Below are positions 9,245 to 18,312 of a stretch of 64,000 nucleotides of DNA, piece after piece. The notes below the pieces were generated by a model. The model searched no databases. It had not been told where the DNA came from and worked only from the letters and a program-made list of their open reading frames with translations. Position 1 is the first letter of the stretch. Each line of letters starts with the position of its first letter. Source of the DNA: JAHRVQ01 sp051278195 (GTDB lineage: Bacteria > Pseudomonadota > Gammaproteobacteria > Pseudomonadales > Azotimanducaceae); assembly GCA_051278195.1 (NCBI GenBank), contig JBNMQM010000001.1, positions 124,001-188,000 on the forward strand, in the 5' to 3' direction. The position numbers and the translations under genes are program-made.

Positions 9245-9468
9245 TGTTGATTCATCATGAAAATCTGGAGGGTAATTCTGGCATAGCTTAGCGAGGCTGT
9301 TAACAGCGTATTCGTATCAAAATTGACATTTTAATTACTCTTAGTGACTACTAATTGCTGAAAGTGTGAACCACGTCATAAATTCATTCCTCAAGAGGGC
9401 TACTATTGAGAGTGTGAGGATTTCCATGCTACGCAAGCGTAGATGGTATCAGTAGAGGGAACTAGAGT

Positions 9469-9981
9469 ATGTTTTCAAGCACGACTTATACAGCAGACAA
9501 AACGCAAGTTAAGCCAGTTCGTCAGCCACAAAGACGAATTGCCCGAATTGAGTTAGATAGCGGAGTTAACTTCACCGTTACCGAAAGCAGTCTACCTCTG
9601 CAGATTGGACGCGAGCGAGACTGCGATATCACTCTGCCTAATGGGCATGTTTCTCGTCATCACTGTGAGTTATTCATAGCGAATGGTGTGCTGTGCCTGA
9701 AAGACACCAGTTCTAATGGCACATTGGTCGGTAGCCAGAATATCAAGGATGGCACCGTGACGATTCACCAGCGTACTGCCGTCGTTGTGGCGGGTGATTC
9801 GCGTCTGGTGATTACGCCCTTGGATGAATTGGAATCAACAATGAGTCCTCGCAAAAATGCAGAAAGACGAGAAGACGAGCGTCGTGAGGCCGAGCGGCGT
9901 CACGAGAGCATTATTGTGCCGTTTGAACAGCGCCGGCAGTCGCGTCGTGAAAGAGAGCGTCGTAGCGGGCTGCATCTTTAG
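9469..9981 (+). CDS. FHA domain protein with an arginine-rich tail
   Basis: 170 residues. A forkhead-associated domain spans roughly residues 25-115, with the phosphothreonine-binding signature: IGRERDCDI, HVSRHHCEL and SSNGTLVG. After about residue 122 the chain becomes an Arg/Glu-rich tail with repeated RR pairs (NAERREDERREAERR, EQRRQSRRERERR). FHA domains read phosphothreonine on partner proteins. The tail resembles the small protein encoded at 22794-22955, and the two genes bracket the pilus locus. A GAGGGA ribosome site precedes the ATG. A strong bidirectional terminator separates it from the pilin genes. Confidence 0.9.
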   Translation: MFSSTTYTADKTQVKPVRQPQRRIARIELDSGVNFTVTESSLPLQIGRERDCDITLPNGHVSRHHCELFIANGVLCLKDTSSNGTLVGSQNIKDGTVTIHQRTAVVVAGDSRLVITPLDELESTMSPRKNAERREDERREAERRHESIIVPFEQRRQSRRERERRSGLHL

Positions 9982-10054
9982 CTTGTAGTGGTGTTGGGTG
10001 CAGTTAGGTAGGACATCACAGGCAGGCATCAAGGATAAATTCATTCATAAAAAA

Positions 10055-10073
10055 GGCCGCGATATTCGCGGCC
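10055..10073. terminator. Strong bidirectional Rho-independent terminator
   Basis: GGCCGCGA-TAT-TCGCGGCC is a perfect 8-bp stem with a 3-base loop, flanked by a run of A on one side and TTTTTTT on the other. It can end both the FHA gene (plus) and the minus-strand pilus operon, whose last gene stops at 10121. Confidence 0.95.
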
Positions 10074-10120
10074 TTTTTTATGCTTAGACCACTTGTAGGA
10101 TCATTTAACAGGTCAGTGAT

Positions 10121-10792
10121 TTATATTGTCTTACAGATCGTGTAAACGTTACTTTCGTTGTACGGTGCGACGAGGGCAACGTTTGTTGGGTTGGTATTGG
10201 TACCATTCGTGGCACCCAGTGTTGCGCGAAGTCCGCCTGAATTACCGAGGCCATCATCCAATTGAAGGTCTAGTGCAGCCGCTGCTTTACCCGGTACTTG
10301 GCTCATGCATATTTTTGTGCCATTGAGTCCACCGCCCATGGCTTGCACGGTGATTCCCATCAAACCGCCCCAGGGGTTTTGAGGCAATGATGTCGCACCT
10401 GCATCGGCAGGGTTGCCGGTGATAAAGCCAGCAGCGCGAAGGTGCTGCCAAGTGTTGTCGTGTTCGCCACCGCCGTTCCAGGTGTTGTTGAGGTTGGCCG
10501 TCAGAACACCATTGTTGTTACCGAATTGAGTGACGCCTGCCCAGTCACCGCCTCGATCAGTCAAGGTGACGAGGTTGGGGCCATCGTCGCCCGGTAACCG
10601 TTTGTATCGGTCTTGGTAAGAAAGGAATGCAGCGTTGATAGAGCTAATGTCTGAACTCGCTTTCTTGATTCGAGAATTGTCGATCAGCTCGGTACCTTGG
10701 AGAATTGCGCCCAACAGTAGGCCAATGATCACCAACACAACGGCGATTTCGACGAGGGTAAAACCCTGCTGGTGCTGATAATTTTTCAACAT
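10121..10792 (-). CDS. Type IV (MSHA-type) major-pilin-like prepilin
   Basis: 223 residues with a class III prepilin signal: MLKNYQHQQG then FTLVEIAVVLVIIGLLL, cleaved after Gly10, with Glu at position 5 of the mature protein. A long N-terminal helix is followed by a Gly/Asn-rich globular domain. Two Cys (KICMSQ and YTICKTI) near the C-terminus could form the usual pilin disulfide loop. It is the last gene of the minus-strand pilus operon, and the 107-base gap before it may hold its own promoter. It is larger than most major pilins (about 150-180), so minor or major status is uncertain. Confidence 0.85.
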   Translation of the reverse strand: MLKNYQHQQGFTLVEIAVVLVIIGLLLGAILQGTELIDNSRIKKASSDISSINAAFLSYQDRYKRLPGDDGPNLVTLTDRGGDWAGVTQFGNNNGVLTANLNNTWNGGGEHDNTWQHLRAAGFITGNPADAGATSLPQNPWGGLMGITVQAMGGGLNGTKICMSQVPGKAAAALDLQLDDGLGNSGGLRATLGATNGTNTNPTNVALVAPYNESNVYTICKTI

Positions 10793-10899
10793 ATTTCAGA
10801 TATCCCTTTAGTTCAGTACAGCAGTTTTATTCAACTTGCCCATAGGTTAAACAGATAAGTGAGTGTTGACCAGCACGACTTTGTAAGCGGCATGTGATT

Positions 10900-11601
10900 T
10901 TAATCCAGTTGACCGGCGCGCACCAGCTGGTATGTAAGTGTTGCAGGAGAAAGCCATTGTACATGGTCATTAAATTCTGCACCGCCTAGTTCTGAAAAGG
11001 TGCGGTTCACAAAGGTTGTGTCTCCATCTGTATTTTCCAGTTGATCTGGAGAAGTCGTCGCCGTGCCATCTTCGCCCAACGAAAATACTACGGCGACGAC
11101 ATTATCGGCTAGGGTTCCCGTGCAGGCAGATTGCTGGCATATTCGGAAATCAGGCGTCAGGGTTAACGTAATATCGTTGGTGTAAGCGCCAGTGCCCGCA
11201 CCTGTGACGCTATACCGAATGGGGTTTAACCAAGGGTCTAAGAGCAGGCTATTACCATCAACGCTACCATTCAGGCCTAGCGTGCGAGCAGGTACGAAAC
11301 CATGGTTGCTGGTGCAGGCCGTTGTTGCAGTGTTGGGGGCCGAAAGGCCGCTAGTAGCGGCTGTTGCGGGACAGGGCAGACGACCGTTGGTCGCGGCATA
11401 ACCCAGTAGTGCGTCGTGTATATCGTTGACCAGGTTATCAGCACCGCGCCTTTTACTTGCCTCTAGTTGGCTGGAGAAGGGGGTTATTAGGCCGCCTAGC
11501 AGTACGCCCAGGATGACCAGAACGATCGCCATTTCAATCAGGTTGAACCCGGCCAAACGCTTTGGCAGGGCGTTGGTTTTAGAGGCCCTTTGTGGTGTCA
11601 T
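10900..11601 (-). CDS. Type IV prepilin-like protein (minor pilin)
   Basis: 233 residues from the ATG at 11601. The class III signal is KRLAG then FNLIEMAIVLVILGVLLGG, with Glu5 present. The globular part contains ALLGYAATNGRLPCPATA, a motif closely echoed in the neighbouring 370-residue protein (ALMGYALSQ...GTLPCP), suggesting related minor subunits. The frame extends upstream to 11766, but that would overlap the preceding gene by nearly 190 bases; the ATG chosen overlaps it by 23. It probably forms part of the pilus tip or priming complex. Confidence 0.8.
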   Translation of the reverse strand: MTPQRASKTNALPKRLAGFNLIEMAIVLVILGVLLGGLITPFSSQLEASKRRGADNLVNDIHDALLGYAATNGRLPCPATAATSGLSAPNTATTACTSNHGFVPARTLGLNGSVDGNSLLLDPWLNPIRYSVTGAGTGAYTNDITLTLTPDFRICQQSACTGTLADNVVAVVFSLGEDGTATTSPDQLENTDGDTTFVNRTFSELGGAEFNDHVQWLSPATLTYQLVRAGQLD

Positions 11602-12691
11602 TGTAAGTGCTCGAATGATTGATCGATGTCCTTTGACGATATTGGCCTTGGGGTAAACTACTGTTTTCGTTTTCAAAGTAGTCTGCCGGATCATTGGCAG
11701 GTCGGGTTTGTGTGGGCAAGGTTGAACCTGGTGCAATGAGTATACCAGCGACCGGCGAATCAGCACTCCCTAGAACGGTCAGACAATTGCCGGCTACAGA
11801 GGTGCACATCGCGTAATACAGCTGATCGCGCCAGTGGTTCACCAGAAACGCCGCAGGGACCGGTGCAGATCCTGTCACGCAAGCGCTACCCCATTCAATA
11901 GGCAAAGCGCTGTTAAGCGGTAGCGCGCCATTTGTCTGGCTCGCGACGCTCGAATAAGGGCCACCAAAATCAGCGGCCCAGGGGTATTCAGTACACGCAA
12001 TACGATATTGACTGAGTAATTGGCTGGCTTCTGCGAGCACACGCCTTTCGATCGTGGACCAATATTGGCCGACATCAAGGCCCAGTACCCGATCGTTTTG
12101 GATCTCGGAGCTTGTACTCTCGTAGTCGTCAAGGTTTGCATCCGCGTTCACGCCTTCAAGAAAGTCCGCGATCACTAATTGTCGACGCCCCTGTGTGTTG
12201 ATTGTGGCTCCGGGGGCAATGACGACGGCTGCTACGGGCCTATTGTCGAGCACCATAGTGGTGGTGCTGGAACTATTCTTCAATGCGGGTGCGAGGCTAA
12301 CGTAGTTGAGATTGACGGCGTACCATAGCCTCGCGCCTGTGCCGTCGGTTAACTCTGGTAAATTGAGCGTACGTGTTGGCAGCAAACCGAGTTGTTGCTG
12401 GCAATTTGCCCCCGCCGCATTCTGAACGCCGTCTCCCGTTGAATCTGGGCAGGGTAAAGTGCCTGGTATCGTTTGACTTAGGGCATAGCCCATGAGCGCT
12501 TGCCGCGCCTTACCTAAAGCGTCTGCCGAATGGGTCGTTCGGATGTAGTAGCGATCGTTTACAGAAAGTTCCGCGACCAGTAACGTTGTGGTGGCAAGCA
12601 AAATAATCGTAATAAAAATTAGAACGGCGGCGCCGCGATCGTGACGTTGACCTTTATATGGACGGCTAAACGAACGAGCGGGCGGTTTCAT
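11579..12691 (-). CDS. PilX/MshP-like pilus assembly protein
   Basis: 370 residues with one N-terminal membrane helix after a basic leader (GQRHDRGAAVLIFITIILLA). There is no canonical G/FTLxE cleavage site, which is typical of PilX/MshP-type minor subunits. ALMGYALSQ...LPCPDSTGDG is shared with the next gene. The C-terminal half is rich in small residues and has several Cys. The ATG at 12691 is used; a GTG two codons earlier (12697) is also possible. Identity beyond a pilin-like or assembly subunit is inference from position. Confidence 0.65.
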   Translation of the reverse strand: MKPPARSFSRPYKGQRHDRGAAVLIFITIILLATTTLLVAELSVNDRYYIRTTHSADALGKARQALMGYALSQTIPGTLPCPDSTGDGVQNAAGANCQQQLGLLPTRTLNLPELTDGTGARLWYAVNLNYVSLAPALKNSSSTTTMVLDNRPVAAVVIAPGATINTQGRRQLVIADFLEGVNADANLDDYESTSSEIQNDRVLGLDVGQYWSTIERRVLAEASQLLSQYRIACTEYPWAADFGGPYSSVASQTNGALPLNSALPIEWGSACVTGSAPVPAAFLVNHWRDQLYYAMCTSVAGNCLTVLGSADSPVAGILIAPGSTLPTQTRPANDPADYFENENSSLPQGQYRQRTSINHSSTYNDTTKGL

Positions 12692-12703
12692 AAGCACCGT
12701 GAC

Positions 12704-13144
12704 TCAGAGTTTCGGCTTACGGTTAGAAAGGTAGCCTTCGGCAACGGTGTTGTCTTCTAGGGACCAGACCTGACCGGGTGCCATCCTCGCGCGATAGAGG
12801 TTAGTTTCGAGAATGGCTTTATTCGAGTCTTCGGAGAAGCGTACTCGCTCGACAGGTAAGTTGGGTCCGGAAAGCGCGCTGATGCCGTTGACCCACACAA
12901 CGTACAGGCCGTCCGAACGCTTAACGTAGCCAGAAAATCTGAGTTGGGTGGGTAACACGTCAGTGCTGTTTTGCGTTGCCTGCTCGATTTTAAGAACAGA
13001 ATCGATTGGTGTATCAGGTTGTTTCCGTCGCTTGTTGTCCAACAAGAGTCGTTCTTGCGGGCTGGTGAAGAGTCTGCCAAATTCTTCGGCGCTCACCGAG
13101 GGTGTACTAAGAGCGAAAATCATCAGGCTAATGAGTGCCTTCAT
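12704..13144 (-). CDS. MshK-like periplasmic pilus biogenesis protein
   Basis: 146 residues with a signal peptide (MKALISLMIFALSTPSVSAEE). The mature protein starts with a GRLFTSPQERLLLD stretch and carries a small beta domain (LRFSGYVKRSDGLYVVWVNG) like that of pilus-linked periplasmic linkers. Its place directly after the MshJ-like gene, with a 4-base overlap, matches mshK in other MSHA loci. The assignment rests on position and general shape more than on a firm sequence signature. Confidence 0.6.
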   Translation of the reverse strand: MKALISLMIFALSTPSVSAEEFGRLFTSPQERLLLDNKRRKQPDTPIDSVLKIEQATQNSTDVLPTQLRFSGYVKRSDGLYVVWVNGISALSGPNLPVERVRFSEDSNKAILETNLYRARMAPGQVWSLEDNTVAEGYLSNRKPKL

Positions 13145-13761
13145 AGTGATGCATCCTGCCAGTTTTCGGTTACGTCACCGACGGTGTACCAGCGTAATTC
13201 ACAACTGCCGCGTAGCCGGGTCAGGGCAATATCTTCGTTGAGGTCTTTGAGCCAGCGTAAGTTGCAGCTCTGGACATTAAACAGACCGGGTGCCTCATCC
13301 TGCAGGCCTTGCAGGATTTTATAGAGATCACCCTCATGGCTAAGCAGCATGGTGATTTTCATGTTTGTTGCACGAATAGGCACTTCGGGATGCCAATAAG
13401 GGTCAATGTTCTGCTGGATGAGTTCGCTGCCCTCAAGGGTAAATCCGATGTCGGGAATCTCATTGTCTTCGCCGATTTTTCGCAACGTTTCTATCCACTG
13501 AAGACGTCTTGGTGCGCCAGCGTAGCCGCGAATCTGGAGTGCCCGGTAGTCCTCAAGAAATTCTTTTAGGATGTAGCTAGAAGCTTCTGCTTCGTCATTG
13601 GCGTAAATCCTAGCATCGAGATCGGCTTGAGCGTAGCTAAGCTGGTCCATTTCATCAAAATAGTAAAAAAGCACGAAGACTAGCAGTAGGATTGAGCCTC
13701 CGAGCTGGATGAGCGTCAGGATATGGTCTCGCCAAACAATTTGATCGATCAGCTCACGCAT
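13141..13761 (-). CDS. MshJ-like (PilO-type) inner-membrane pilus protein
   Basis: 206 residues: a short cytoplasmic leader, one membrane segment (LIQLGGSILLLVFVLFYYF), a periplasmic coiled stretch, then an alpha/beta domain of the PilO/GspM kind. The ATG at 13761 overlaps the end of the MshI-like gene by 8 bases. The longer frame starting at 13827 would overlap it by 74 and lacks support. PilO-like proteins form the alignment complex that links the cytoplasmic ATPase platform to the secretin. Confidence 0.7.
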   Translation of the reverse strand: MRELIDQIVWRDHILTLIQLGGSILLLVFVLFYYFDEMDQLSYAQADLDARIYANDEAEASSYILKEFLEDYRALQIRGYAGAPRRLQWIETLRKIGEDNEIPDIGFTLEGSELIQQNIDPYWHPEVPIRATNMKITMLLSHEGDLYKILQGLQDEAPGLFNVQSCNLRWLKDLNEDIALTRLRGSCELRWYTVGDVTENWQDASL

Positions 13762-15397
13762 TTTTCGGCGGCTCCAATACAATAAAAATTTCGAACTTAT
13801 CCGTATCAACGGCGACGCCAGATTCATCCTGGCCCACCTGGCCAGTGAACCTTGCAGAGTCTCGAACGTCGACGGCTGTTTCTATTAAGAGAACCAACTC
13901 GACCCCGGGTAACCGTTCAAGCGCCGTCACAAAATTTTGCATCGCGTCTATTGTGGATCGGTAAGAGTAGCCGTCAGTTGCAATGCGGCCGTTAAGAGAA
14001 AAGGTGGCCTGTAGTTTTGGTGCTGACTCCGATTGCATCTGTTCGTAGTATTCCTGCATTAAAGTTTCCTGCAGCAGCGTATCGCTCTGTTCGGCCAGTC
14101 TAAGTTTGTGGCTAATAATCAGTTGACCGAGTTCCGTGCTGGGGTATTTCGTCCATGCTAAGTCTTCAAGAGAAATGTTCGTGAACTGTGGTTGGCTGAA
14201 GACGCTGCCAAGATCAGCAAAAAAGCGGTGGGGGGCTTGAGCGGCGTCCCTCTCCAGTTGATCGATGAGTTCCACTGCAGTTTGAATGGTCACTGCAGTT
14301 TCTAACTGGTTAGACGTGGTGCTGTATTTGTCGTCGTACTCAATCTGCAATGTGTTGGTTTGGAGGTAAAGGATCTCCTGTTCTTGGTCCAGTTTGAGGC
14401 TGTTAAGCGCAAGAATTACCGCTGCTGTAATGCAAATTAGGCTGCCTATTTCTGTGGCTTGAGTGATTACTTTGTCGACTAGATATTGGTAGTAGGTCGA
14501 CTTCTGTTCTTCAGTCCCGTAGTGGTCCGAGATGGGGTTGGTGCGAGTGCAAAGGTATGAAAACAGTGCGGCTGCGCCTTGCTGTTCGCAGCCTAGAATG
14601 CCAAAGTTGGTAAATAATCGTTCAATGCTGAAAAACGCGTAGTGTACTTCTGGTGTGTTGTGAACCAGCTGCCTAGCTTCATCCATCTGCTCCTCTTGCA
14701 GGATGCAGTACACATTTAGATAGTCATTAGACTCCATGATGCGTTGATTCAGTAAGAAGTTATAAATCTCGATTGTGCCGCGTTCTAGATTGGCGATGAC
14801 GCCTTCAAAGTCCTCTTTGTCCCACATGTCCTTATCAAATTTTGCCTGCCGGGAAAGCAACAGTTTGCCGTCTCGAAAATAGCTGTTTCTGAGCGCGCTT
14901 CGAACCTGTCGGGAAACGATTAGCGCATGCTTGTCTTCGTTAACGATGGGTCGTAACAGTTTGTCGGTTAAAAGCGGTATAGACCAAATGCCAGCGAGCC
15001 TTGCATTGTATTTGTCAATTCTTTCAAGCCAAGGCGCTAGCAACGCGGTATTGGTTAACGCTGACAAAAGAAGCCGGTCGTCTTTACGGCCGAGTTTGCT
15101 ACGATCCAGCACTTTGGCATGGACATAGGGTTCATCACGATAGTGTTTGTCTATCAAACGGTTGATTAGGCTGCGGCGGTCGAACATGTTGACATGGGGT
15201 ATCGATTCGCGCCGAAAATCTTCTTCAATCATGTCAACCAGCAGTCTTGCCGGCATCTTGATAGATTGCTGCAGGAGATACTCGAAATCTGCAAACCCGA
15301 CGGTGTTGGGTAAAAAATCGCGAGAATTGATTAACGTCTTCTCGTCCCAGTCGAAGACGGTCATTCGGTAGCCAGAAAAGTAGAATATTCGTTCCAT
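13754..15397 (-). CDS. MshI-like / PilM-PilN-like pilus alignment protein, long form
   Basis: 547 residues. About 320 cytoplasmic residues, including VLDRSKLGRKDDRLLLSALT and LLAPWLERIDKYNARLAG, are followed by one membrane segment (ATEIGSLICITAAVILAL) and a periplasmic domain of about 200 residues. The layout equals a fused PilM-like cytoplasmic part plus PilN-like part, as in GspL or MshI. It directly abuts mshG (one-base overlap) and the MshJ-like gene. I could not see the canonical actin-fold ATP motifs, so nucleotide binding is unproven. Confidence 0.65.
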   Translation of the reverse strand: MERIFYFSGYRMTVFDWDEKTLINSRDFLPNTVGFADFEYLLQQSIKMPARLLVDMIEEDFRRESIPHVNMFDRRSLINRLIDKHYRDEPYVHAKVLDRSKLGRKDDRLLLSALTNTALLAPWLERIDKYNARLAGIWSIPLLTDKLLRPIVNEDKHALIVSRQVRSALRNSYFRDGKLLLSRQAKFDKDMWDKEDFEGVIANLERGTIEIYNFLLNQRIMESNDYLNVYCILQEEQMDEARQLVHNTPEVHYAFFSIERLFTNFGILGCEQQGAAALFSYLCTRTNPISDHYGTEEQKSTYYQYLVDKVITQATEIGSLICITAAVILALNSLKLDQEQEILYLQTNTLQIEYDDKYSTTSNQLETAVTIQTAVELIDQLERDAAQAPHRFFADLGSVFSQPQFTNISLEDLAWTKYPSTELGQLIISHKLRLAEQSDTLLQETLMQEYYEQMQSESAPKLQATFSLNGRIATDGYSYRSTIDAMQNFVTALERLPGVELVLLIETAVDVRDSARFTGQVGQDESGVAVDTDKFEIFIVLEPPKNA

Positions 15398-16599
15398 CAG
15401 CTAATACCTGTCGCGGCGCTCCATACTGGACCTAAAACGGAGAGCATAATCCAGCCAAGCAGAGTGCCCATCACGACGGTCATGATCGGACTAATAGCGG
15501 GCTCAATGGCTTCGATAGTCTCCTGAATTTCTCGATCGTAAAAGTAGCTGACGTTCAGCATCGACTCATCCAAATTACCAGTGGTTTCACCCACCTTGAG
15601 CATGCGGATGACCAGTGGCGGGAACAATTGAACGCGAACAAAGCTGTCGCTTATGCCGCCACCTTCACTAATGGCCAAGCGAGCTTCCCTCATGGCCTTC
15701 TCCAGATACGTGTTGTCGATGAGCGCCTCGCAGATTTCGAGCGAACGGAGCACAGTCACGCCAGAGCTGTATAGCAGTGCCATATAAGTAGCGAACCGTG
15801 ATAGGCGAATTTTGAGTGCCATCGCGCCAAAGAGCGGAATTTTGAGTTTTAGCCCGTCAATGGCATAGCGTAACTCCGGGCGCGTTTTGGCTGCAACTCG
15901 GATAAATATCGTCGCCCCTAAAGGTATCGATGCGACCAGCCACCAGTAGTCTGCAAAGAACGCCGATGTGGCAATTAAGGCTTGCGTATGTAATGGGATT
16001 TCACCGCCTAACTGGGAAACAAAGGGGATAATTTTTGGGACAAGGTACAGTAACAAGAAGGTCGTGACAGCAAATATTATAATGCCGACAATTATGGGAT
16101 AGGTCATGACGCGTTTAGCGTTGGCCATGAGCTCGTCTGCTTTGCGCATGGTTTCACCCATTTGCTTTAAAACCTTCGGCAGTTCACCGGACTCTTCTCC
16201 AACGGCAATAAGGGCAATGAATACCTCATCAAAATCACGAGGGAATAACCTCAGCGCAGTGGAGAAATTGCTGCCGCCTTCGATGGCTTCTACTACACCG
16301 GCAAGGGTGTCTCTAAAGTAGGTGTCCGTGACACTGTCCCGGAGATCCGTTAAGCCAGAGAGTAGCGGTACTCCCGAGGCAACCAGTTGCTCCAAATGGA
16401 ACACCATATTGATCAGTTCTCGCCGAGGAATTGACCCTCGGCCTATTCGAAAGCGTCGACGGTTAAATGGTTTGCAGCTAATCAGGTCGAAGCCCTGATT
16501 CTCCAGCCGAGACTCCACGTCGATATCATTTTTGGCTTGCATGACGCCGGTATGGATCTTGCCGAAGCCATCAATGGCTTTATAGCTATACTCAGCCAT
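15397..16599 (-). CDS. mshG: MSHA-type pilus platform protein (GspF/PilC family)
   Basis: 400 residues, the usual length. Two T2SSF domains are visible: one around residues 60-180 (FHLEQLVASGVPLLSGL) and one around 265-385 (FATYMALLYSSGVTVLRSLEICE), separated by membrane segments with a final one at the C-terminus (VVMGTLLGWIMLSVLGP). The N-terminal YSYKAIDGFGKIHTG is family-typical. It overlaps mshE by one base. The protein anchors the assembly ATPase and lifts pilin subunits out of the inner membrane. Confidence 0.9.
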   Translation of the reverse strand: MAEYSYKAIDGFGKIHTGVMQAKNDIDVESRLENQGFDLISCKPFNRRRFRIGRGSIPRRELINMVFHLEQLVASGVPLLSGLTDLRDSVTDTYFRDTLAGVVEAIEGGSNFSTALRLFPRDFDEVFIALIAVGEESGELPKVLKQMGETMRKADELMANAKRVMTYPIIVGIIIFAVTTFLLLYLVPKIIPFVSQLGGEIPLHTQALIATSAFFADYWWLVASIPLGATIFIRVAAKTRPELRYAIDGLKLKIPLFGAMALKIRLSRFATYMALLYSSGVTVLRSLEICEALIDNTYLEKAMREARLAISEGGGISDSFVRVQLFPPLVIRMLKVGETTGNLDESMLNVSYFYDREIQETIEAIEPAISPIMTVVMGTLLGWIMLSVLGPVWSAATGIS

Positions 16600-18302
16600 C
16601 AGCTGAGGCCTGCTGTTAGATCGACGACTCGACTCAGTTCTTCGATGGTGGTGCGGCCTTGTTTGACTAACCTTAAGCCATCTTCAGACATCGTCTTAAA
16701 ATCGTTCTGTTTAGCGTGTTTACGGAATTGTTGCATGGTGGCTTTGGTTGAGATCATCTCGTCTAATTCTTCATTTAGCGTCAATACTTCCATTACCAAG
16801 GTTCGACCCCGGTAACCAATATTGGCGCAATGTTTGCAGCCTACCGGGCTGTAAAGTTCGATGACGTCGTCGACTCCGAGAATAACCTGTTCAAACTCTT
16901 CTGAGATCCTAGCTTGCTTGCAATGTTCACATAGCAGCCGAATCAACCGCTGACCGATGATACCGATAATGTTTCCAGAGAGGATGTCTTGTGGCACGCC
17001 GATATCGACTAGCCGTGGAATAGCGCCAATAGCAGAATTTGTATGCAAGGTGGTAAAGACTCGGTGTCCCGTCATCGCTGCGCGAAAGGCCATCTCAGCA
17101 GTGGGTCTATCTCGAACCTCACCGACCAAGATAATGTCCGGGTCCTGGCGCATGATCGATCGGATACCGCTCGCGAAGTCCATCTTTGATACTTCATTGA
17201 TAGAGGTCTGGCGAATCATGTTGATAGGATATTCGACCGGGTCTTCCAAGGTCATGATGTTGACCTCAATGGAGTTCAGATAGTTCAACATCGAGTACAA
17301 GGTGGTGGTTTTACCGCTACCTGTTGGGCCGGTCACCAGAATGATGCCTTCCGGTCGGCTCATTAGCAGCTTGAGTTGTGTAAGTGTTTCTAACGGAAGT
17401 CCAAAGGCGTCGAGTTCGACCAAGCCCTGGGCGCGGTCTAGTACTCGCAAGACAATGTTTTCGCCATCCATCGTCGGTAATACGGATACTCGGAAATCCA
17501 CGACTCGGCCGCCGACTCGAAGCGAAATTCTGCCATCCTGAGGGACGCGGTTTTCTGCTATGTTCAGGCCTGCCATCACTTTCAAGCGCACAGAAAGTGC
17601 AGACCAATAGTCTTTGTGCAGGCTACGAATCTGCATCAGGACACCATCGATTCTATAGCGTAGGCGCAAGAAACTGGCTTCTGGTTCGAAGTGTATGTCC
17701 GATGCTTCGCGTTTGACTGCATCCGACAGCAGTGCATCCACCAATCGAACAATTGGCTGACTGTATTCGTCTGCGCTGTCATCAAAACTATCGTAGTCGA
17801 TAACGCCGGTTTCGACTTCTTTAAGAATGCCATCTACTGACATTTCGTAGCCATAGAACTGATCGAGTGCGCGACTAATATCTGATTCAGATGCCAATAC
17901 CGGTACTAGTGTGATGTCGGCCGGAATATTGGCGTTGATCCGGTCTAGCACCATCACGTCGTAAATATCGGTCATTGCCAGCATGAGGCTTTTGCTGGCT
18001 TCATTGTAATTAACGGGCACGACGTTGTGGCGTTGTGCCAATTGCTTCGAAATCAAAGCGACTGCGTCAGCGTCCGGCAACATGCTTCTGAGATCTATAC
18101 TGCCGCGGCCGAGTGTTTCGCCCAAGACCTCGCGCATGTCATTGTCGGAGATAAAGCCTAGGTCAATGAGTGCCTGACCTATCATCTTGCCGGTCTTTTT
18201 TTGCTCGATCAGGGCAATCGTGACCTGGTCTTGGGAAATCAAACCCATTTGAACGAGGCGATCACCCAGTCGTAATCTGGGTTTGTCTGCTATCGTACTC
18301 AT
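16599..18302 (-). CDS. mshE: MSHA-type pilus assembly ATPase with c-di-GMP-binding N-domain
   Basis: 567 residues from ATG 18302. The N-terminus carries the tandem MshEN pattern (RLGDRLVQMGLISQDQV ... ALIEQKK ... IGQALIDLGFIS), known in MshE and some GspE proteins to bind cyclic di-GMP. The ATPase core has Walker A GPTGSGKTTT (about residue 325), an Asp box, Walker B and a His box. A four-Cys zinc site follows (CEHC and CKHC, about residues 454-490). It powers pilus polymerisation, probably under c-di-GMP control. The start at 18302 sits 10 bases after the mshN stop; the longer frame to 18362 lies inside mshN. Confidence 0.92.
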   Translation of the reverse strand: MSTIADKPRLRLGDRLVQMGLISQDQVTIALIEQKKTGKMIGQALIDLGFISDNDMREVLGETLGRGSIDLRSMLPDADAVALISKQLAQRHNVVPVNYNEASKSLMLAMTDIYDVMVLDRINANIPADITLVPVLASESDISRALDQFYGYEMSVDGILKEVETGVIDYDSFDDSADEYSQPIVRLVDALLSDAVKREASDIHFEPEASFLRLRYRIDGVLMQIRSLHKDYWSALSVRLKVMAGLNIAENRVPQDGRISLRVGGRVVDFRVSVLPTMDGENIVLRVLDRAQGLVELDAFGLPLETLTQLKLLMSRPEGIILVTGPTGSGKTTTLYSMLNYLNSIEVNIMTLEDPVEYPINMIRQTSINEVSKMDFASGIRSIMRQDPDIILVGEVRDRPTAEMAFRAAMTGHRVFTTLHTNSAIGAIPRLVDIGVPQDILSGNIIGIIGQRLIRLLCEHCKQARISEEFEQVILGVDDVIELYSPVGCKHCANIGYRGRTLVMEVLTLNEELDEMISTKATMQQFRKHAKQNDFKTMSEDGLRLVKQGRTTIEELSRVVDLTAGLS

Positions 18303-18312
18303 AGTAGAAAGC

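Noticed and set aside
9323..9328. TTGACA as a -35 element before the FHA gene
   Set aside because: No convincing -10 element lies 16-18 bases downstream, and the gene start is 140 bases away. It may still be a promoter but evidence is thin.
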